Shown in pieces: positions 22,620-33,391 of a DNA stretch of 64,000 nt. The number at the start of each line of letters is the position of its first letter. Positions within the stretch are counted from its first letter, which is position 1. Location of the stretch: contig OZ024835.1 of the NCBI GenBank assembly GCA_964016985.1, positions 67,162,812 to 67,226,811 on the forward strand. The letters are read 5' to 3'. Both the position numbers and the translations under genes were made by a program. The notes beneath the pieces are model-generated. The model was not told the origin of the DNA and did no database searches. It saw only the letters and a program-made list of their open reading frames with translations. This DNA comes from Anodontia alba. Taxonomy: Eukaryota; Mollusca; Bivalvia; Lucinida; Lucinidae.

Positions 22620-22828
22620 CTTAATACAGAAAAAATTATCACAAATCAGCATAGACATGCACAAACACACAATATCATATTTACACAGAATAATGGGACA
22701 CCTTATATGATTACCACACAAGCTTAAAATTTGAATATGTCCATTTTACTGGCTGTTGGCCTGTCTAAATGCTGCTGGATAAGTGGCAAACAGAACAGAT
22801 GATGATTTGGGGTTTTACGTCCCTATCA

Positions 22829-24416
22829 ACATGACAAGAGGCCCACGGGCCACGGGTCGCTCACCTGAGTGACATAGCCACTGCAGATATGCAGATGTTA
22901 TGCAACATTTTTCCAATCCTGTCATCGCAACTAATGAAAAGATCATCATTTAAGCAGTTCTTTATTTTGAAGAAGAAGATATATGGCATGCCAGTAAATT
23001 GAGCGTGATCATTTGAACAAACTCTAAATGGCAGCCAACTTGGATTTACGATTGGCACAATTTTAGCTATTTTTGATCTACAAGTCACCCCAATGCTTCC
23101 TACCAAGTTTCAAGTCAACTGGCCTTTCAGTTCAGGAGAAGAGGCGAAAAATAGATTTTCAAGATGGCTGCCATGGCGGCAATCTTGGATATCCGATTGG
23201 TAGGATTTTAGCTAATTTTGATCTACAAGTCACCCCAATGTCTCCTACGAAGTTTGGAGTCAATTGGCCTTTCAGTGCAGGAAAAGAAGCTAAATATAGA
23301 TTTTTAAGATGGCGGCCATGGTGGCCACCTGGGATTTCTGATCAGAACGATTTTAGTTATATTTGATCTACAAGTCACCCTGATGCTTCCTACTAAGCTT
23401 CGAGTCAAGTGACTTTTTGGTTTAAGAGTAGAAGCGAAAAATAGATTTTCAAGATAGCCGCCATGGCGGCCATCTTGGATTTACTATCGGCATGATTTTA
23501 GCTAATTTTGATCTACAAGTCACCCAAATGCTTCCTACCAAGTTTCGAGTCAACTGGCCTTTCAGTTCAGGAGAAGAAGCGAAAAACAGATTTTCAAGAT
23601 GGCTGCCATGGCGCCCATCCTGGTTTTATGATCGGCATGATTTTAGCTATTTTTGATCTACAAGTCACCCCGATGCTTCCTACCAAGTTTGGAGTCAACT
23701 GGCCTTTCGGTTTAGGAGAAGCGAAAAATAGATTTTCAAGATGGCTGCCATGGCGGCCATCTTGGATTTCCGATAGGCATGATTTTAGCTACTTTTGATC
23801 TACAAGTCATCCCGATGCTTCCTAGCAAGTTTGGAGTCAATTGGACTTTCGGTTCAGGAGAAGAAGCAAAAAATAGATTTTCAAGATGGCCGCCATGACG
23901 GCTATCTTGGATTTCCGATCGGCACGATTTTAGCTACTTTTGATCTACAAGTCACTTTGATGCTTCCTAGCAAGTTTAAAGTCAACTGGCCTTTCAGTTC
24001 AGGAGAAGAAGCGAAAAATAGATTTTCAAGATGGCCGCCATGGCGGCCATCTTGTATTTCCAATCGGCATGATTTTAGCTATTTTTGATCTACAAGTCAC
24101 CCTGATGGTTCCTAGCAAGTTTGGAGTCAATTGGCCTTTCGGTTCAGGAGAAGAAGCGAAAAATAGATTTTCAAGATGGCGGCCATGGCGGCCATCTTGG
24201 ATTTCCGATCGGAACAATTTTAGCTATTTTTGATTTACAAGTCACCCCGATGCTTCCTACCAAGTATCAAGTCAATTGGCCCAGGGGTGTAGGAGGAGTA
24301 GGCTTTTAAAGCAATTGTTGACGCCGCACAACGGACGACGCACGACGGACGACGGCCGACAGACATTGACTGACCACAATAGCTCACCATGAGCACTTCG
24401 TGCTCAGGTGAGCTAA
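22829..24416. mobile_element. Pearl/Helentron-like element with ~9 x 144-bp tandem core
   Basis: Starts AAGAGGCCCACGGGCCACGG and CGCTCACCTGAG. Core units repeat GATCTACAAGTCACCC, AAATAGATTTTCAAGATGGC and GGCGGCCATCTTGGATTTCC. An ACGACGG microsatellite follows, then the terminal hairpin TAGCTCACCATGAGCACTTC/GTGCTCAGGTGAGCTAA. Open frames seen here are repeat shadows. The architecture matches Pearl elements of oysters; assignment to Helentron-associated elements is inference. Confidence 0.75.
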
Positions 24417-24610
24417 TAAAAGTCATATCACGACAATGGAAGGGTGACAATGACTGTCTCTGTGCTTTACGTCCCTATCAACATCATAATAGTCATATCA
24501 AGACAATGGAAGGGTGACAATGACTGTCTCTGTGCGTTACGTCCCTATCAACATCATAAAAGTCATATCGAGACAATGGAAGGGTGACAATGACTGTCTC
24601 TGTGCTTTAC

Positions 24611-26023
24611 CATAGCAACAGATAAGGTGCTTTTTTCATCCAAAAAATGCTGATATCTTTCTTATTTCTCAATAAAAACATATGTTGTGGGTACTCATTA
24701 GAAGCGCCTCGGCGAGGCGCTTCTAATGAATACCCACAACATATGTATTCGTCGAGAAATAAGAACAAGAGCTGTCGTAGGACAGCGTAGCTCGCCTGCT
24801 GGGTACATTTTATATTGTAACATTTTTATCATTAAGAAAATCAAAATGAAATAATCTATGAAATAATTTTCAAGTTATATGGCGAAATCATTCAACCATA
24901 TAATATAGGTCACACTGACCTAGATGTATTTGTATGTAAATCATTTTGTCACATAGATATAATAATCCAGGTATGACAATTCTCCATGAAATAGTAATAA
25001 AAATAAAAGGCAAAATCACTGAAGCATGAAATATAGGTCATAATGACCTAGATATAGTAAGTGGTCATTCATTGGGTCACATGGAACTAATATCCCAGGT
25101 GTGACATTTATCCAACAAATAGTATTCAAGATATAAGGCAAAATCACTGAACCATGAAATATAGGTCACAATGACCTAGATATAGTAAGTGGTCATTCAT
25201 TGGGTCACATGGAAGTAATATCCCAGGTGTGACATTTAACCAACAAATAGTATTCAAGATATAAGGCAAAATCACTGAACCATGAAATATAGGTCACAAT
25301 GACCTAGATATAGTAAGTGGTCATTCATTGGCTCACATTAAAGTAATATCCCAGGTGTGACATTTATCCAACAAATAGTATTCAAGATATAAGGCAAAAT
25401 CACTGGACCGTGAAATCTAGGTGACCTGGACCGTAAAATGTAGGTCCCATGACCTTCACTCTCTTACACTTAAACCGATGTCACATAGTTAGCTGATGTA
25501 TAACCAGTTGTGTCTATAACCTGTAGGCATATAAGATTTTACAAATGTGTCCTAGATTTTGACCCCTAGCCCCACCCCAAGGCCCACCCTGAGGTATGAA
25601 CCCAGGGGTATGTTCTTTTGGAATCTCAGAAGACTCGTCCAGGTACCCAAATTCTAAATATGAATGCTCTATGAGGAGTGAAAGTCAAGATATAAGAATT
25701 TGAAAAACTTTAACACAGTATTACAAAGGTGTCCTAGATTCTGACCCCTAGCCCCACCCAGGGGCATGAACCCAGGGTTTTATTCTCTTGGAATCTCAGA
25801 AGACCCTCCAAGGTACCTAAGTTCCAAATTTGATGCCTCTGTGAGGAGTGACTGTTGAGATATAAGCATTTGAAAAACTTTAACGCAGTGTGACGGGAAC
25901 GGGAACGCAAACGCAAACGCAAACGCAAACGTGGACGACCGGGGTGACTACAATAGCTCTCCTTGTACTTCGTACAGGCGAGCTAAAAATATTATGTGGA
26001 TACCCCCCTCTTATCTGTAGCAA
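24611..26023. mobile_element. Family C hAT-like MITE with 8-bp target duplication, itself split
   Basis: TGCTTTAC flanks the element at 24603-24610 and 26024-26031. Ends are CATAGCAACAGATAAG and the inverse of TTGCTACAGATAAG. Inside is the ACATATGTTGTGGGTACTC hairpin. The Pearl-like element at 24770-25987 is inserted near its right end. This copy defines the full ends of family C. Confidence 0.8.
24770..25987. mobile_element. Pearl/Helentron-like element (CAAGAGCTGTC start)
   Basis: Starts CAAGAGCTGTCGTAGGACAG and CGTAGCTCGCC. Core units of ~128 bp (CAATGACCTAGATATAGTAA) run from about 24880 to 25430, then two ~180-bp units (GTCCTAGATTTTGACCCCTA). An AACGCAAACGC run precedes the terminal hairpin AGCTCTCCTTGTACTTC/GTACAGGCGAGCT, ending CTAA. 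Confidence 0.75.
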
Positions 26024-26505
26024 TGCTTTACGTCCCTATCAACATGATAAATGTCATATCAAGACAATGGAAGGGTGACAATGACTGTCTATGTGCGTTA
26101 TGTCCCTATCAACATCATAATAGTCATATCAAGACAATGGAAGGGTGACAATGACTGTCTCTGTGCTTTACGTCCCTATCAACATCATAATAGTCATATC
26201 AAGACAATGGAAGGGTGACAATGACTGTCTCTGTGCTTTACGTCCCTATCAACATCATAATAGTCATATCAAGACAATGGATGGGTGACAATGACTGTCT
26301 CTGTGCTTTATGTCCCTATCAACATCATAATAGTCATATCAAGACAATGGAAGGGTGACAAAGACTGTCTCTGTGCTTTACGTCCCTATCAACATCATAA
26401 TAGTCATATCAAGACAATGGAAGGGTGACAATGACGTCTCTGTGCTATGAAGCCCTGTACAGTCATACGCTGAATTCCACCCCAGGGATTCGAACTTGGC
26501 ACCTC

Positions 26506-26793
26506 AATCAGGAAAACATGCCTATATAATTTTGACCCCCTTAAACCCCCCCCCCCCACTTTTACATAGTAAAACTGGGGTTTACAGGGGTATACATTAT
26601 TTTTCTTACTTCTGCTCAAAGACATAGATTGTGGGTACTCGTTAGAACCGCCTCGCTGAGGCAGTTCTAACGAGTACCCACAATTTATGTTTTAAGCAGA
26701 ATTATGAAAACATATCCAATTTTTTTAACTGAAAATTTTCATTTTTTGGTGGTAAAATTTTCAGTATATTTGAATAGGCGTATTTTTGTAATG
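26506..26793. mobile_element. Family B MITE
   Basis: Complete; contains a CCCCCCCCCCAC expansion in the TAAACCCC block. Confidence 0.8.
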
Positions 26794-26894
26794 ACTATTT
26801 AAAGTCAGAAGGGCTATGAGAAGAGAGAAATAATTTCACTTCAAGGGACTCTACCTTGAGAGATGTCTTTGGACCAGTCAAATTTCAACAGAAA

Positions 26895-27060
26895 GGATGT
26901 CTGGTTAATATTAATTATTGCCATGTTTTATAGAAATTCCTGTATTAGAAAACCAAACAGTGTAGACCCTGATCAGATGCTGCATTCTGCAGCATTTGAT
27001 AAGGGTTTACACTGTTCGTCAATATCCATTTTATAGGATGCTAGACTCTTCTATCATAAC
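26895..27060. mobile_element. Family J-type hairpin repeat
   Basis: Core GTGTAGACCCTGATCAGATG with worn inverse around CTGCATTCTGCAG; GGATGTCTGGTTAAT at the left recurs near the right at 27089, an inexact direct repeat. Confidence 0.5.
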
Positions 27061-27233
27061 TCTTTGGTCTGATTCGTTTCAAATAGAAAGGGTGTCTGGT
27101 TAATTTTTATTATTGCCATGTTTTATCGAAATTCAGATGTTTGAACCAATGAAGTTCAACTGTATAGCATATGGGTCCTTTTCCCACACTAAGCACTACA
27201 GGGCAATTTACCTATCAATATACATATACCTAC

Positions 27234-27323
27234 CAATTAGGTTTTCTTGTAGTAACAGTTCTTCTCTTCCATTAGTACTTCTCAAACTCCTTTTCTTTCT
27301 ATAAATAAACTTGGGTTCAAAAT
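27234..27323 (-). CDS. SULF: SULF exon 10: furin-like site RKKR-S
   Basis: Acceptor TTATTTCAG|AT and donor ATTG|GTAGGT bound a 90-base symmetric exon (phase 1-1). It encodes FEPKFIYRKKRSLRSTNGRE and then ELLLQENLI. This aligns with vertebrate [20 protein letters not shown]. RKKR before SL fits a furin recognition site, and SULF precursors are known to be cut by furin-type proteases in this domain. A later AG (27300-27299) was rejected because it gives the wrong phase. Confidence 0.85.
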
Positions 27324-27405
27324 CTGAAATAATAAACACAATGTACAAACTGTTTTCAATATTTCGATAAATAAACTTGGGTAAAAAAACACAATGTACA
27401 AACTG
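27299..27405 (-). repeat. Duplicated E10 acceptor flank
   Basis: ATAAATAAACTTGGGT and AAACACAATGTACAAACTG occur at 27301-27352 (real) and again at 27367-27405. The second copy lacks the 15 bases holding the TTTCAG acceptor. Confidence 0.8.
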
Positions 27406-27940
27406 AGTTTAAGGGGACTGGATACATCTGAGAGACTTTTTACCAATTTTTAACAAGGGCGGCAACTTTGTGACTACTTGCTGTTTGCTTTCCTGCCCAC
27501 CAAGCCCCTTCTGATATAAGATCTTTTTAAATCGAAAGGGAGCAAATTCTATTCTTTTAAAGAACATCCACTTTTCAGAAGAGAGACAAAACCAATTTTT
27601 ACAGAGTTCCTTTTCTTTCCTTGCAAGTACTTCTACCAACCATTTTCACTGCAAATATCTGTCTTAACTTGTAAAGCCATAGGAATCATTTCTCTTAAGA
27701 ATATCTATACCCTGCTTCTTTTTCTCAAGAAAGTTATTACTGCTTTGGAAAAAAAATGCAAAAGGGAAAACCCACAATACCACAATACTACTTACTTTCA
27801 AAATAAATGGCACTTGTAAAGGAAAATAAAGATCATTTTGTTGAAACCTTGGTGTATGGAATTTTAGGACATATCATAATAAGAAAAAAAACAAAAAAAA
27901 AACAGTTGGGACTGACAAAAGCAGTGCTTAATTTTGAGTG
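27406..27940. other. Intron sequence, no exon seen
   Basis: A worn fragment at 27415-27660 resembles the stretch at 31000-31140 (pieces such as TTTCAGAAGRGAG and CAGAGTT); otherwise nothing recognised. The open frame at 27409-27639 is not conserved with SULF. Confidence 0.4.
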
Positions 27941-27942
27941 GT

Positions 27943-28157
27943 CTTAACCCTTGTCCTGCTGAATAAATTAAGATGCCACACTCACTTCTAACTTTCAGCC
28001 AATCAGTTTACTTGATCGAGGTTGTTGATACAAATTCAAATACTTAATGGCAAACAGTGCAGATCCAGATCAGTTGGCTTCTTCAGAAGCCAACTGATCT
28101 AGATTTACACTGTTTACAAATGCAGGGTATATCTGGGTTCAGCAGGACAAGGGTTAA
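27943..28157. mobile_element. TTAA MITE family A
   Basis: Complete and well preserved. Confidence 0.85.
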
Positions 28158-28274
28158 TAGTAATTAACTATGGTAAAATTTAAACCAATGAAGAAAAATA
28201 AATTTGGTTTTACATTGCAACAAAGTAAAAATTTTATTATGGCATAACTTCAGATTGGAGGAGTAGTGAATATA

Positions 28275-28400
28275 ATATTTTTTCTTATTTCTCCATGAAA
28301 CATATGTTGTGAGTACTCATTAGAATAAGTGCCCACAACATATGTTTTCGAGGAGAAAGAAAAAAAAATATTAACAAATTTGCGATGAAAAAAGCTCTTA
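28275..28400. mobile_element. Family C hairpin, worn
   Basis: TTGTGAGTACTCATTAGAA with most of the right arm kept. Confidence 0.6.
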
Positions 28401-28776
28401 TCTGGAGCAATATTACAGTAGTATAAATATTGCGATCGTTGAAGAAATGCATTTCCATATATAAGCACATGTAAAACTATAAATATGTTATTTTCAGATT
28501 TCCATTTCTGGTTATAATACAGTGTTTCATTATCAAAATTGACCAATTCAAAGTCCAGTTATTACATTTTTTACTTAAATCTAGTTTGCAAAGTTTATGC
28601 TGATTTATGTAAATTACTAAAATTTTGAAACACAACACACTGACCTTTTCATATATCACTTAATTTTGAGAAGCACGGACAATTATCATCATACAATTTC
28701 ATGGACATTCTAGTTTTGAAATCAAAGTATTAAAATTTTTTGCACCATCACTTCCTGTTTTCAGCCTGAAACTTAC

Positions 28777-28999
28777 CTTTCCTCACATAAGTTCTGAGAA
28801 AATCTCTCTGAAACGTTTCCTCCCTAGCATCCATCTTCCTCTTAGTTCCACACACACATTTTCTCTCTTTCTGGCCTGTGGCTAACTGTACTGGCTGGTC
28901 AGCAAGGTAATCTGCTGCCTCCATGGCAACCGTTCTGTTGTAGTTACGACATTTCTTGATACGCTTTCTGTTTCTATCATCTCGGAAACACACCCATTT
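28777..28999 (-). CDS. SULF: SULF exon 9: basic hydrophilic domain (KWVCFRDD)
   Basis: Acceptor TTTATAG|AAA and donor GAAAG|GTAAGT give 223 bases, phase 0 to phase 1. It encodes KWVCFRDDRNRKRIKKC, matching the vertebrate QKWQCIED...RIHKC segment, then ERKCVCGTKRK and FQRDFLRTYVRK. The hydrophilic domain is the heparan-sulfate-binding part of SULFs and is rich in Lys and Arg here. NRT is a possible glycosylation site. The first 14 exon bases and the acceptor are one unit of the 22-bp satellite that fills the intron upstream. Confidence 0.94.
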
Positions 29000-29345
29000 C
29001 TATAAATAAACACACCCATTTCTATAAATAAGTACACCTATTTCTATAAATAAACATACCTATTTTTATAATAAATGCACCCATTTCTATAAATAAACAC
29101 ACTCATTTATATTAATAAACACACCATTTCTATACATAAACACCCATTTCTATAAATAAACACACCCATTTCTATTAATAAACATACCTATTTCTCTATA
29201 TAAACACATTAATTTCTATAAATAAACACATCATTTTCTATAAATAGATATGCCCATTTCTATAAATAGACATGTCCATTTCTATAAATAAAAGTACAAT
29301 TTCTATGAACAGACACAGCCATTTGTATAAATGAACACATCCATT
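28986..29345. repeat. 22-bp satellite derived from the E9 splice acceptor (~17 units)
   Basis: The plus-strand unit is ACACCCATTTCTATAAATAA plus AC. On the minus strand every unit reads TTTATTTATAG|AAATGGGTGTG, the same as the functional E9 acceptor and first exon bases. The exon boundary itself is the last unit. Confidence 0.9.
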
Positions 29346-29454
29346 TTATAAATACCCATGTGAGATAATATACATGTACATACAGACATTTACATCCAGC
29401 AAGGAGGCAGATATTAAGAAATCAAAAACTGCTAAAGGCTGCAAGTTCAGCATT

Positions 29455-29720
29455 TATAAAATCAGAAAGGGGTTTAAATACAGATACTTCAAAAAATATT
29501 ATAAAATACATGTACTTCAAAAACTGTTAAATGTTCTAAAAATACATGTACTTCAAAAAACATTTTAAAATACATAAAAAAAAGTTTTAAAATACATGTA
29601 CATTAAACATTTAAAAAAATGCAAACAAATATTTTAAAATACATCAAAAATGTTTTAAAATGCATCAAACACATTTTAAAGTACATTTAAAGATGTCTAA
29701 AAATACACTTACATCAAAAA
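29455..29720. repeat. ~30-bp AT-rich minisatellite
   Basis: Loose repeats of TTTTAAAATACATGTACTTC. Confidence 0.75.
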
Positions 29721-29785
29721 ATGAACTTATCTCTTAAAGTTCCTGTATCTATTTTACAAAGTTTCATAAAATGCTAAAAAAAATA

Positions 29786-30940
29786 CAACTGCAAGCCATG
29801 CACCAAGCCCTGCCACACAGGGACATATTCCCTATGCATTTCTGAAGTATAAGGGCTGAAAACAACTAAGTTAAACATGAAGAGAAGCAATAAACAGTTA
29901 TTTCATAACTCAAAAAAAAACAAAAAAAAAAAACATCAAAAAGTCTAAGTTAAATATGCAATAAAAAGTGATAAAAAATAATTTCAGGATTCTGAAAAAA
30001 ACAATATGCATATCTTCAGACCATCCTAAAAGCGTGTGTAAAGTTTCAAAAGGATCAACCTGAAAATGTAGGAGGAGTTGTGCGTACAAGGTACATACTC
30101 CCTATATATTTCTGTAGTATTAGGGTTAGAAAAAAATTTAAAAATGCAAAAAATGTAATAAAAAAAAATTTCAGGATTCTGAAAAAACAATATGCATATC
30201 TTCAGACCATTCTAAAAGCGCCTGTAAAGTTTCAAAAGGATTAGCCTAAAACTGTAGGAGTTGCGCGTACAAGGTACATACTCCCAATACATTTCTGTAG
30301 TATTAGGGCTCGAAAAAGTCTAAGTTAAAAATGAAAAAATTGTAATAAAAAATAATATCAGGATTCTGAAAAAACAATATGCATATCTTCATACCATCCT
30401 AAAAGCGCCTGTAAAGTTTGAAAAGGATTGGCTTAAAACTGTAGGAGGAGTTGCTGGCAGAAGTACATACTCCCTATATATTTCTGTAGTATTAGGGCTC
30501 GAAAAAAGTCTAAGTTAAAAATGAAAAAAAATGTGATAAAAAATAATTTCAGGAATCTGAAAAAAACAATATGCATATCTTCAGACCATCCTAAAAGCAC
30601 CTGTAAAGTTTGAAAAGGATTGGCCTAAAACTGTAGGAGGAGTTGCGGGCAGAAGGTACATACTCCCTATACATTTCTGTAGTATCAGGGCTCGAAAAAA
30701 GTCTAAGTTAAAAATGAAAAAAATGTGATAAAAAATAATTTCAGGATTCTAAAAAAACAATAAGCATATCTTCAGACCATCCTAAAAGCGCCTGTAAAGT
30801 TTGAAAAAGATTGGCCTAAAACTGTAGGAGGAGTTGCGGGCAGACGAATGGTGGGGGCACTGACGGACGGACGGATGGACACTCAAAATTTCAGAGGGTA
30901 TAACATAAAACCCCGCCACTTTTTTGGTGGCGGGGCATAA
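29786..30940. mobile_element. Pearl/Helentron-like element with ~5 x 188-bp core
   Basis: Full-length relative of 8390-8818: start CTGCAAGCCATGCACCAAGC, core ATATGCATATCTTCAGACC and CTAAAAGCGCCTGTAAAGTT, a GACGGACGGACGGATGGA run, and terminal hairpin CCCCGCCAC/GTGGCGGGG then CATAA. Confidence 0.75.
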
Positions 30941-31183
30941 AAAGTCCACTTATGGGAAATTATTAAACTTGATATATACTTTTACATGGGAGACAAGTTC
31001 TGTTACATCCTATTTACTTTCCTGTGTACCAAGCCTTTTTGGAAAAGCAGTCTACTCTGAAAAAAAAAAAAAAATGAATTTGCTTTCTTTTTAGAGTAGA
31101 CCCCTTTCAGAAGGGAGGTAAAAACCATTTCTACAGAGTTGTCTTCCTTGAAATTGTATCCATTCCCCAAGAAGTTGCAATAC

Positions 31184-31346
31184 CTGCTGGTGTTTACAGG
31201 GAGGCAGATTTTCAGGGTCTTTACAGATCCTCAACATTTTACGTAGTTTTGGGTTGGCAAAAGGCATCATTTCCTCCTGGTAATCTTCAAGAAACAGTTT
31301 ATCTTTTTCTCGCTCCAGAACTTTCCAGATCTTACCACTCACTTTC
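31184..31346 (-). CDS. SULF: SULF exon 8: end of catalytic domain, start of hydrophilic domain
   Basis: Acceptor TTTTTACAG|G and donor CAGCAG|GTATTG give 163 bases, phase 2 to phase 0. It encodes KVSGKIWKVLEREKDKLFL, NPKLRKMLRICKDP and PPCKHQQ. The KIW and cysteine spacing match vertebrate SULF (KIWRDTFLVERGKFL and a later TACEQPGQ). A TTAA MITE starts 30 bases upstream of the acceptor, as at E7. Confidence 0.94.
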
Positions 31347-31375
31347 CTGTAAAAAGATAAGCATTCAGCTTTAAA

Positions 31376-31587
31376 TTAACCCTTGCCTTCCTGAATAAAT
31401 TAGGATGCCATGCCCACTTCTAATTTCCAGCCAATCAGATTACTTGACCCGGGTTTTTGATGAAAATTCACATATTTAATGACAAATAGTGCAGATCCAG
31501 ATCAGTTGGCTTCTTCAGAAGCCAACTGATCTGGATCTGCACTGTTTGCTAAGACAGGGCATGCCTTGTTCAGCAAGAGAAGGGTTA
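31376..31587. mobile_element. TTAA MITE family A next to the E8 acceptor
   Basis: Complete; its left TTAA is 30 bases from the E8 exon edge. Confidence 0.85.
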
Positions 31588-31734
31588 AGATGAGGCCCCA
31601 GGAGGACAAATAATAAACACCATCAACTAAAGAATCAGTAGCCTCACATAAATATTTTTCAAGATGCACTAGGCATAATATAATTCTAATACCCATAACT
31701 CCAGCTATTAAGGTACAGTTTTTCTGCTAAAATT

Positions 31735-31815
31735 GCTGATCTTTCTTATTTCACCACAAAATCATATGTTGTGGGTGCTCATTAGAAATGTCTTGCAGTC
31801 AAAGGTACTTCCAAT
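31735..31815. mobile_element. Family C hairpin fragment
   Basis: ATATGTTGTGGGTGCTCATT with a fragmentary second arm. Confidence 0.5.
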
Positions 31816-31834
31816 GTTGGTGAGTTTTTACAGC

Positions 31835-32067
31835 CCTTTCAACCCATTGTAGTCGGGAGACCTGTGAAAGGGTAATTGGCAAACAGTGCAGACCCAAATC
31901 AGACAGATGCCGCAGAATGCGGCATCTGATCAGTGTCTCCATTGTTTGCAAATAGTTTAGCCATTTTTCTCTAGGAATATGTAAATCTCATAGCAGGACG
32001 TACCTAAAATTGAAATTGGACTCTTCCAATATATAGTGTGGGAGAGTCTATTCAGTATACAATGGTT
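31835..32067. mobile_element. Family G hairpin repeat
   Basis: Complete, with CCCATTGTAGTCGGGAGACC at the left and TATACAATGGTTAA at the right. Confidence 0.75.
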
Positions 32068-32203
32068 AAGAAGCTAGCATTACCCTCTCTCCAGCAGGAC
32101 TGTATGTCTCCATGGCCTCTTTGTTTCCACATGAACATTGCGCTCAACACTGAAATTTAAAAAACACTCTCAACATGAGTATGTCATGAAAGGTGTTCTG
32201 CAG

Positions 32204-32441
32204 GGCCCACTTGTTCAAAGCATCATTAGCTTAACAAGCTCATTAGTGGTCAAAATGTTAACTGTTCTAGAAAGTACAATATCTAATTCACAGGTATTTT
32301 TGCTGAAAAAAGGTAAGTAGCTCTTGTAAATGCTCACATTTTTTCAGCAAAAATATTAGCATATATGCTGATATTTAATGATCAAAGTTTAAACGATATG
32401 TTAACTAACAACATTGTTAGTTTTGAACAACTTGGCACAGG
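32204..32441. mobile_element. Family F MITE, worn
   Basis: GGGCCCACTTGTTCAAAGC at the left and GTTTTGAACAACTTGGCAC at the right. Confidence 0.65.
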
Positions 32442-32568
32442 TAAACAGGGTAATCTCTTTCGATAAAAAAATAATGGGGATTAAATTTATCAAGTGTTAA
32501 GACTTCTGAAGATATATAGCAGCAGATAACATTTTAAAATATTTTCTACAGAACTGGACATTTCTTCA

Positions 32569-32846
32569 CATTACGAAAATACGCTTATTCAAATATATTG
32601 AAAATTTCACCACAAAAACCTGGAAGTTTTCGGATAAAAATTCTGATATTTTTTATATTTCTGCTCAAAACATAATTTGTGGGTACTCGTTAGAACTGCC
32701 TCTACAAAGCAGTTCTAATGTGTATCACAATCTATGTTTTTGGGCAGAAATAAGAAAAAAAAATGTATACCCCTGTAAACCCCAGTTTTACTATATATAA
32801 GTGGGGTTTAAGGGGGTTAAAATTATATAGGTATGTTTTCGTGATG
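32569..32846. mobile_element. Family B MITE
   Basis: Complete; hairpin tip worn (CCTCTACAAAGCAG). Confidence 0.8.
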
Positions 32847-33231
32847 ATTAAGAAAATCTGAAGAAATGTCTGTATTCCGGATAAATCAGGAACTATATGA
32901 TTTGATGCATGATAAGAGAGCCCATGCCATATCAGGGTTTTCCCTGACTCTCATTTTGGCAATGTTTACCCCCAAAACCTTGTTTTGGACCCTCAAAAGT
33001 TAGGAACAAGGATCCTGAGTGATGCATATATGATCAATCTAAAAATAATTTTATTTATATCTATTTGTGGTCTAAAGGGCAGGAATTATCATTAGCTGGG
33101 CAATAGTTAACCATGAAAACACTAAGCAAATTGTAGCAGACAACATTCTAAAATTTATTTTATTTTTCAGAGAAAATGAGATGACATTTCATTTGAAATA
33201 AGTCTTTTATGGCATGAAAATCAGCTTATAC
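32847..33231. other. Intron flank downstream of E7, nothing recognised
   Basis: Unique-looking sequence apart from a worn family K fragment at about 33075-33200. Confidence 0.4.
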
Positions 33232-33360
33232 CTGTTGAAATATCTGGAATTTTTGGTGAGTTTCAACAGAGACCTTCCATCCATGTGTTCAGGTATTTCA
33301 ATGCCAGCCATGTCTAGAATGGTTGGAGCTAGATCAATGTTCACCACTGGGTTAGAAATC
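33232..33360 (-). CDS. SULF: SULF exon 7: NIDLAPTILDMAG block
   Basis: Acceptor ATTTACAG|G and donor AACAG|GTATAA give 129 bases, phase 2 to phase 2. It encodes ISNPVVNIDLAPTILDMAGI followed by EIPEHMDGRSLLKL, matching the end of the catalytic fold. A TTAA MITE begins only about 30 bases upstream of the acceptor, so the branch point probably lies in or next to it. Confidence 0.96.
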
Positions 33361-33391
33361 CTGTAAATAGAGTATACATACATGAATCATG

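Larger units (their letters stand above)
22800..26505 (-). mobile_element. tRNA-derived SINE (family S3) with amplified 70-bp segment, invaded by three elements
   Basis: The left end GATGATTTGGGGTTTTACGT is the SINE tail. Near the right end the minus strand shows AGTTCGAATCCC, a good Pol III B box, before the head is cut off by the family B element at 26506. Between them, a 70-bp segment (AGACAATGGAAGGGTGACAA, TTTACGTCCCTATCAACATC) is repeated about nine times in two blocks (24417-24610, 26024-26450). A Pearl-like element (22829-24416) and a family C MITE (24611-26023) interrupt it. Confidence 0.7.

Noticed and set aside
23073..24309. Series of similar ~97-residue frames
   Set aside because: They are frames through the 144-bp tandem core of a Pearl-like element, repeated because the DNA is repeated.
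22800..26460. CRISPR-like regular repeats
   Set aside because: The 70-bp units are contiguous without unique spacers, in a eukaryotic intron; it is a SINE-derived minisatellite.
27290..27300. Acceptor TATAG at 27300-27299 for exon 10
   Set aside because: It would start the exon in the wrong phase relative to E9; the acceptor at 27324 gives phase 1 and extends the conserved FEPKF segment.
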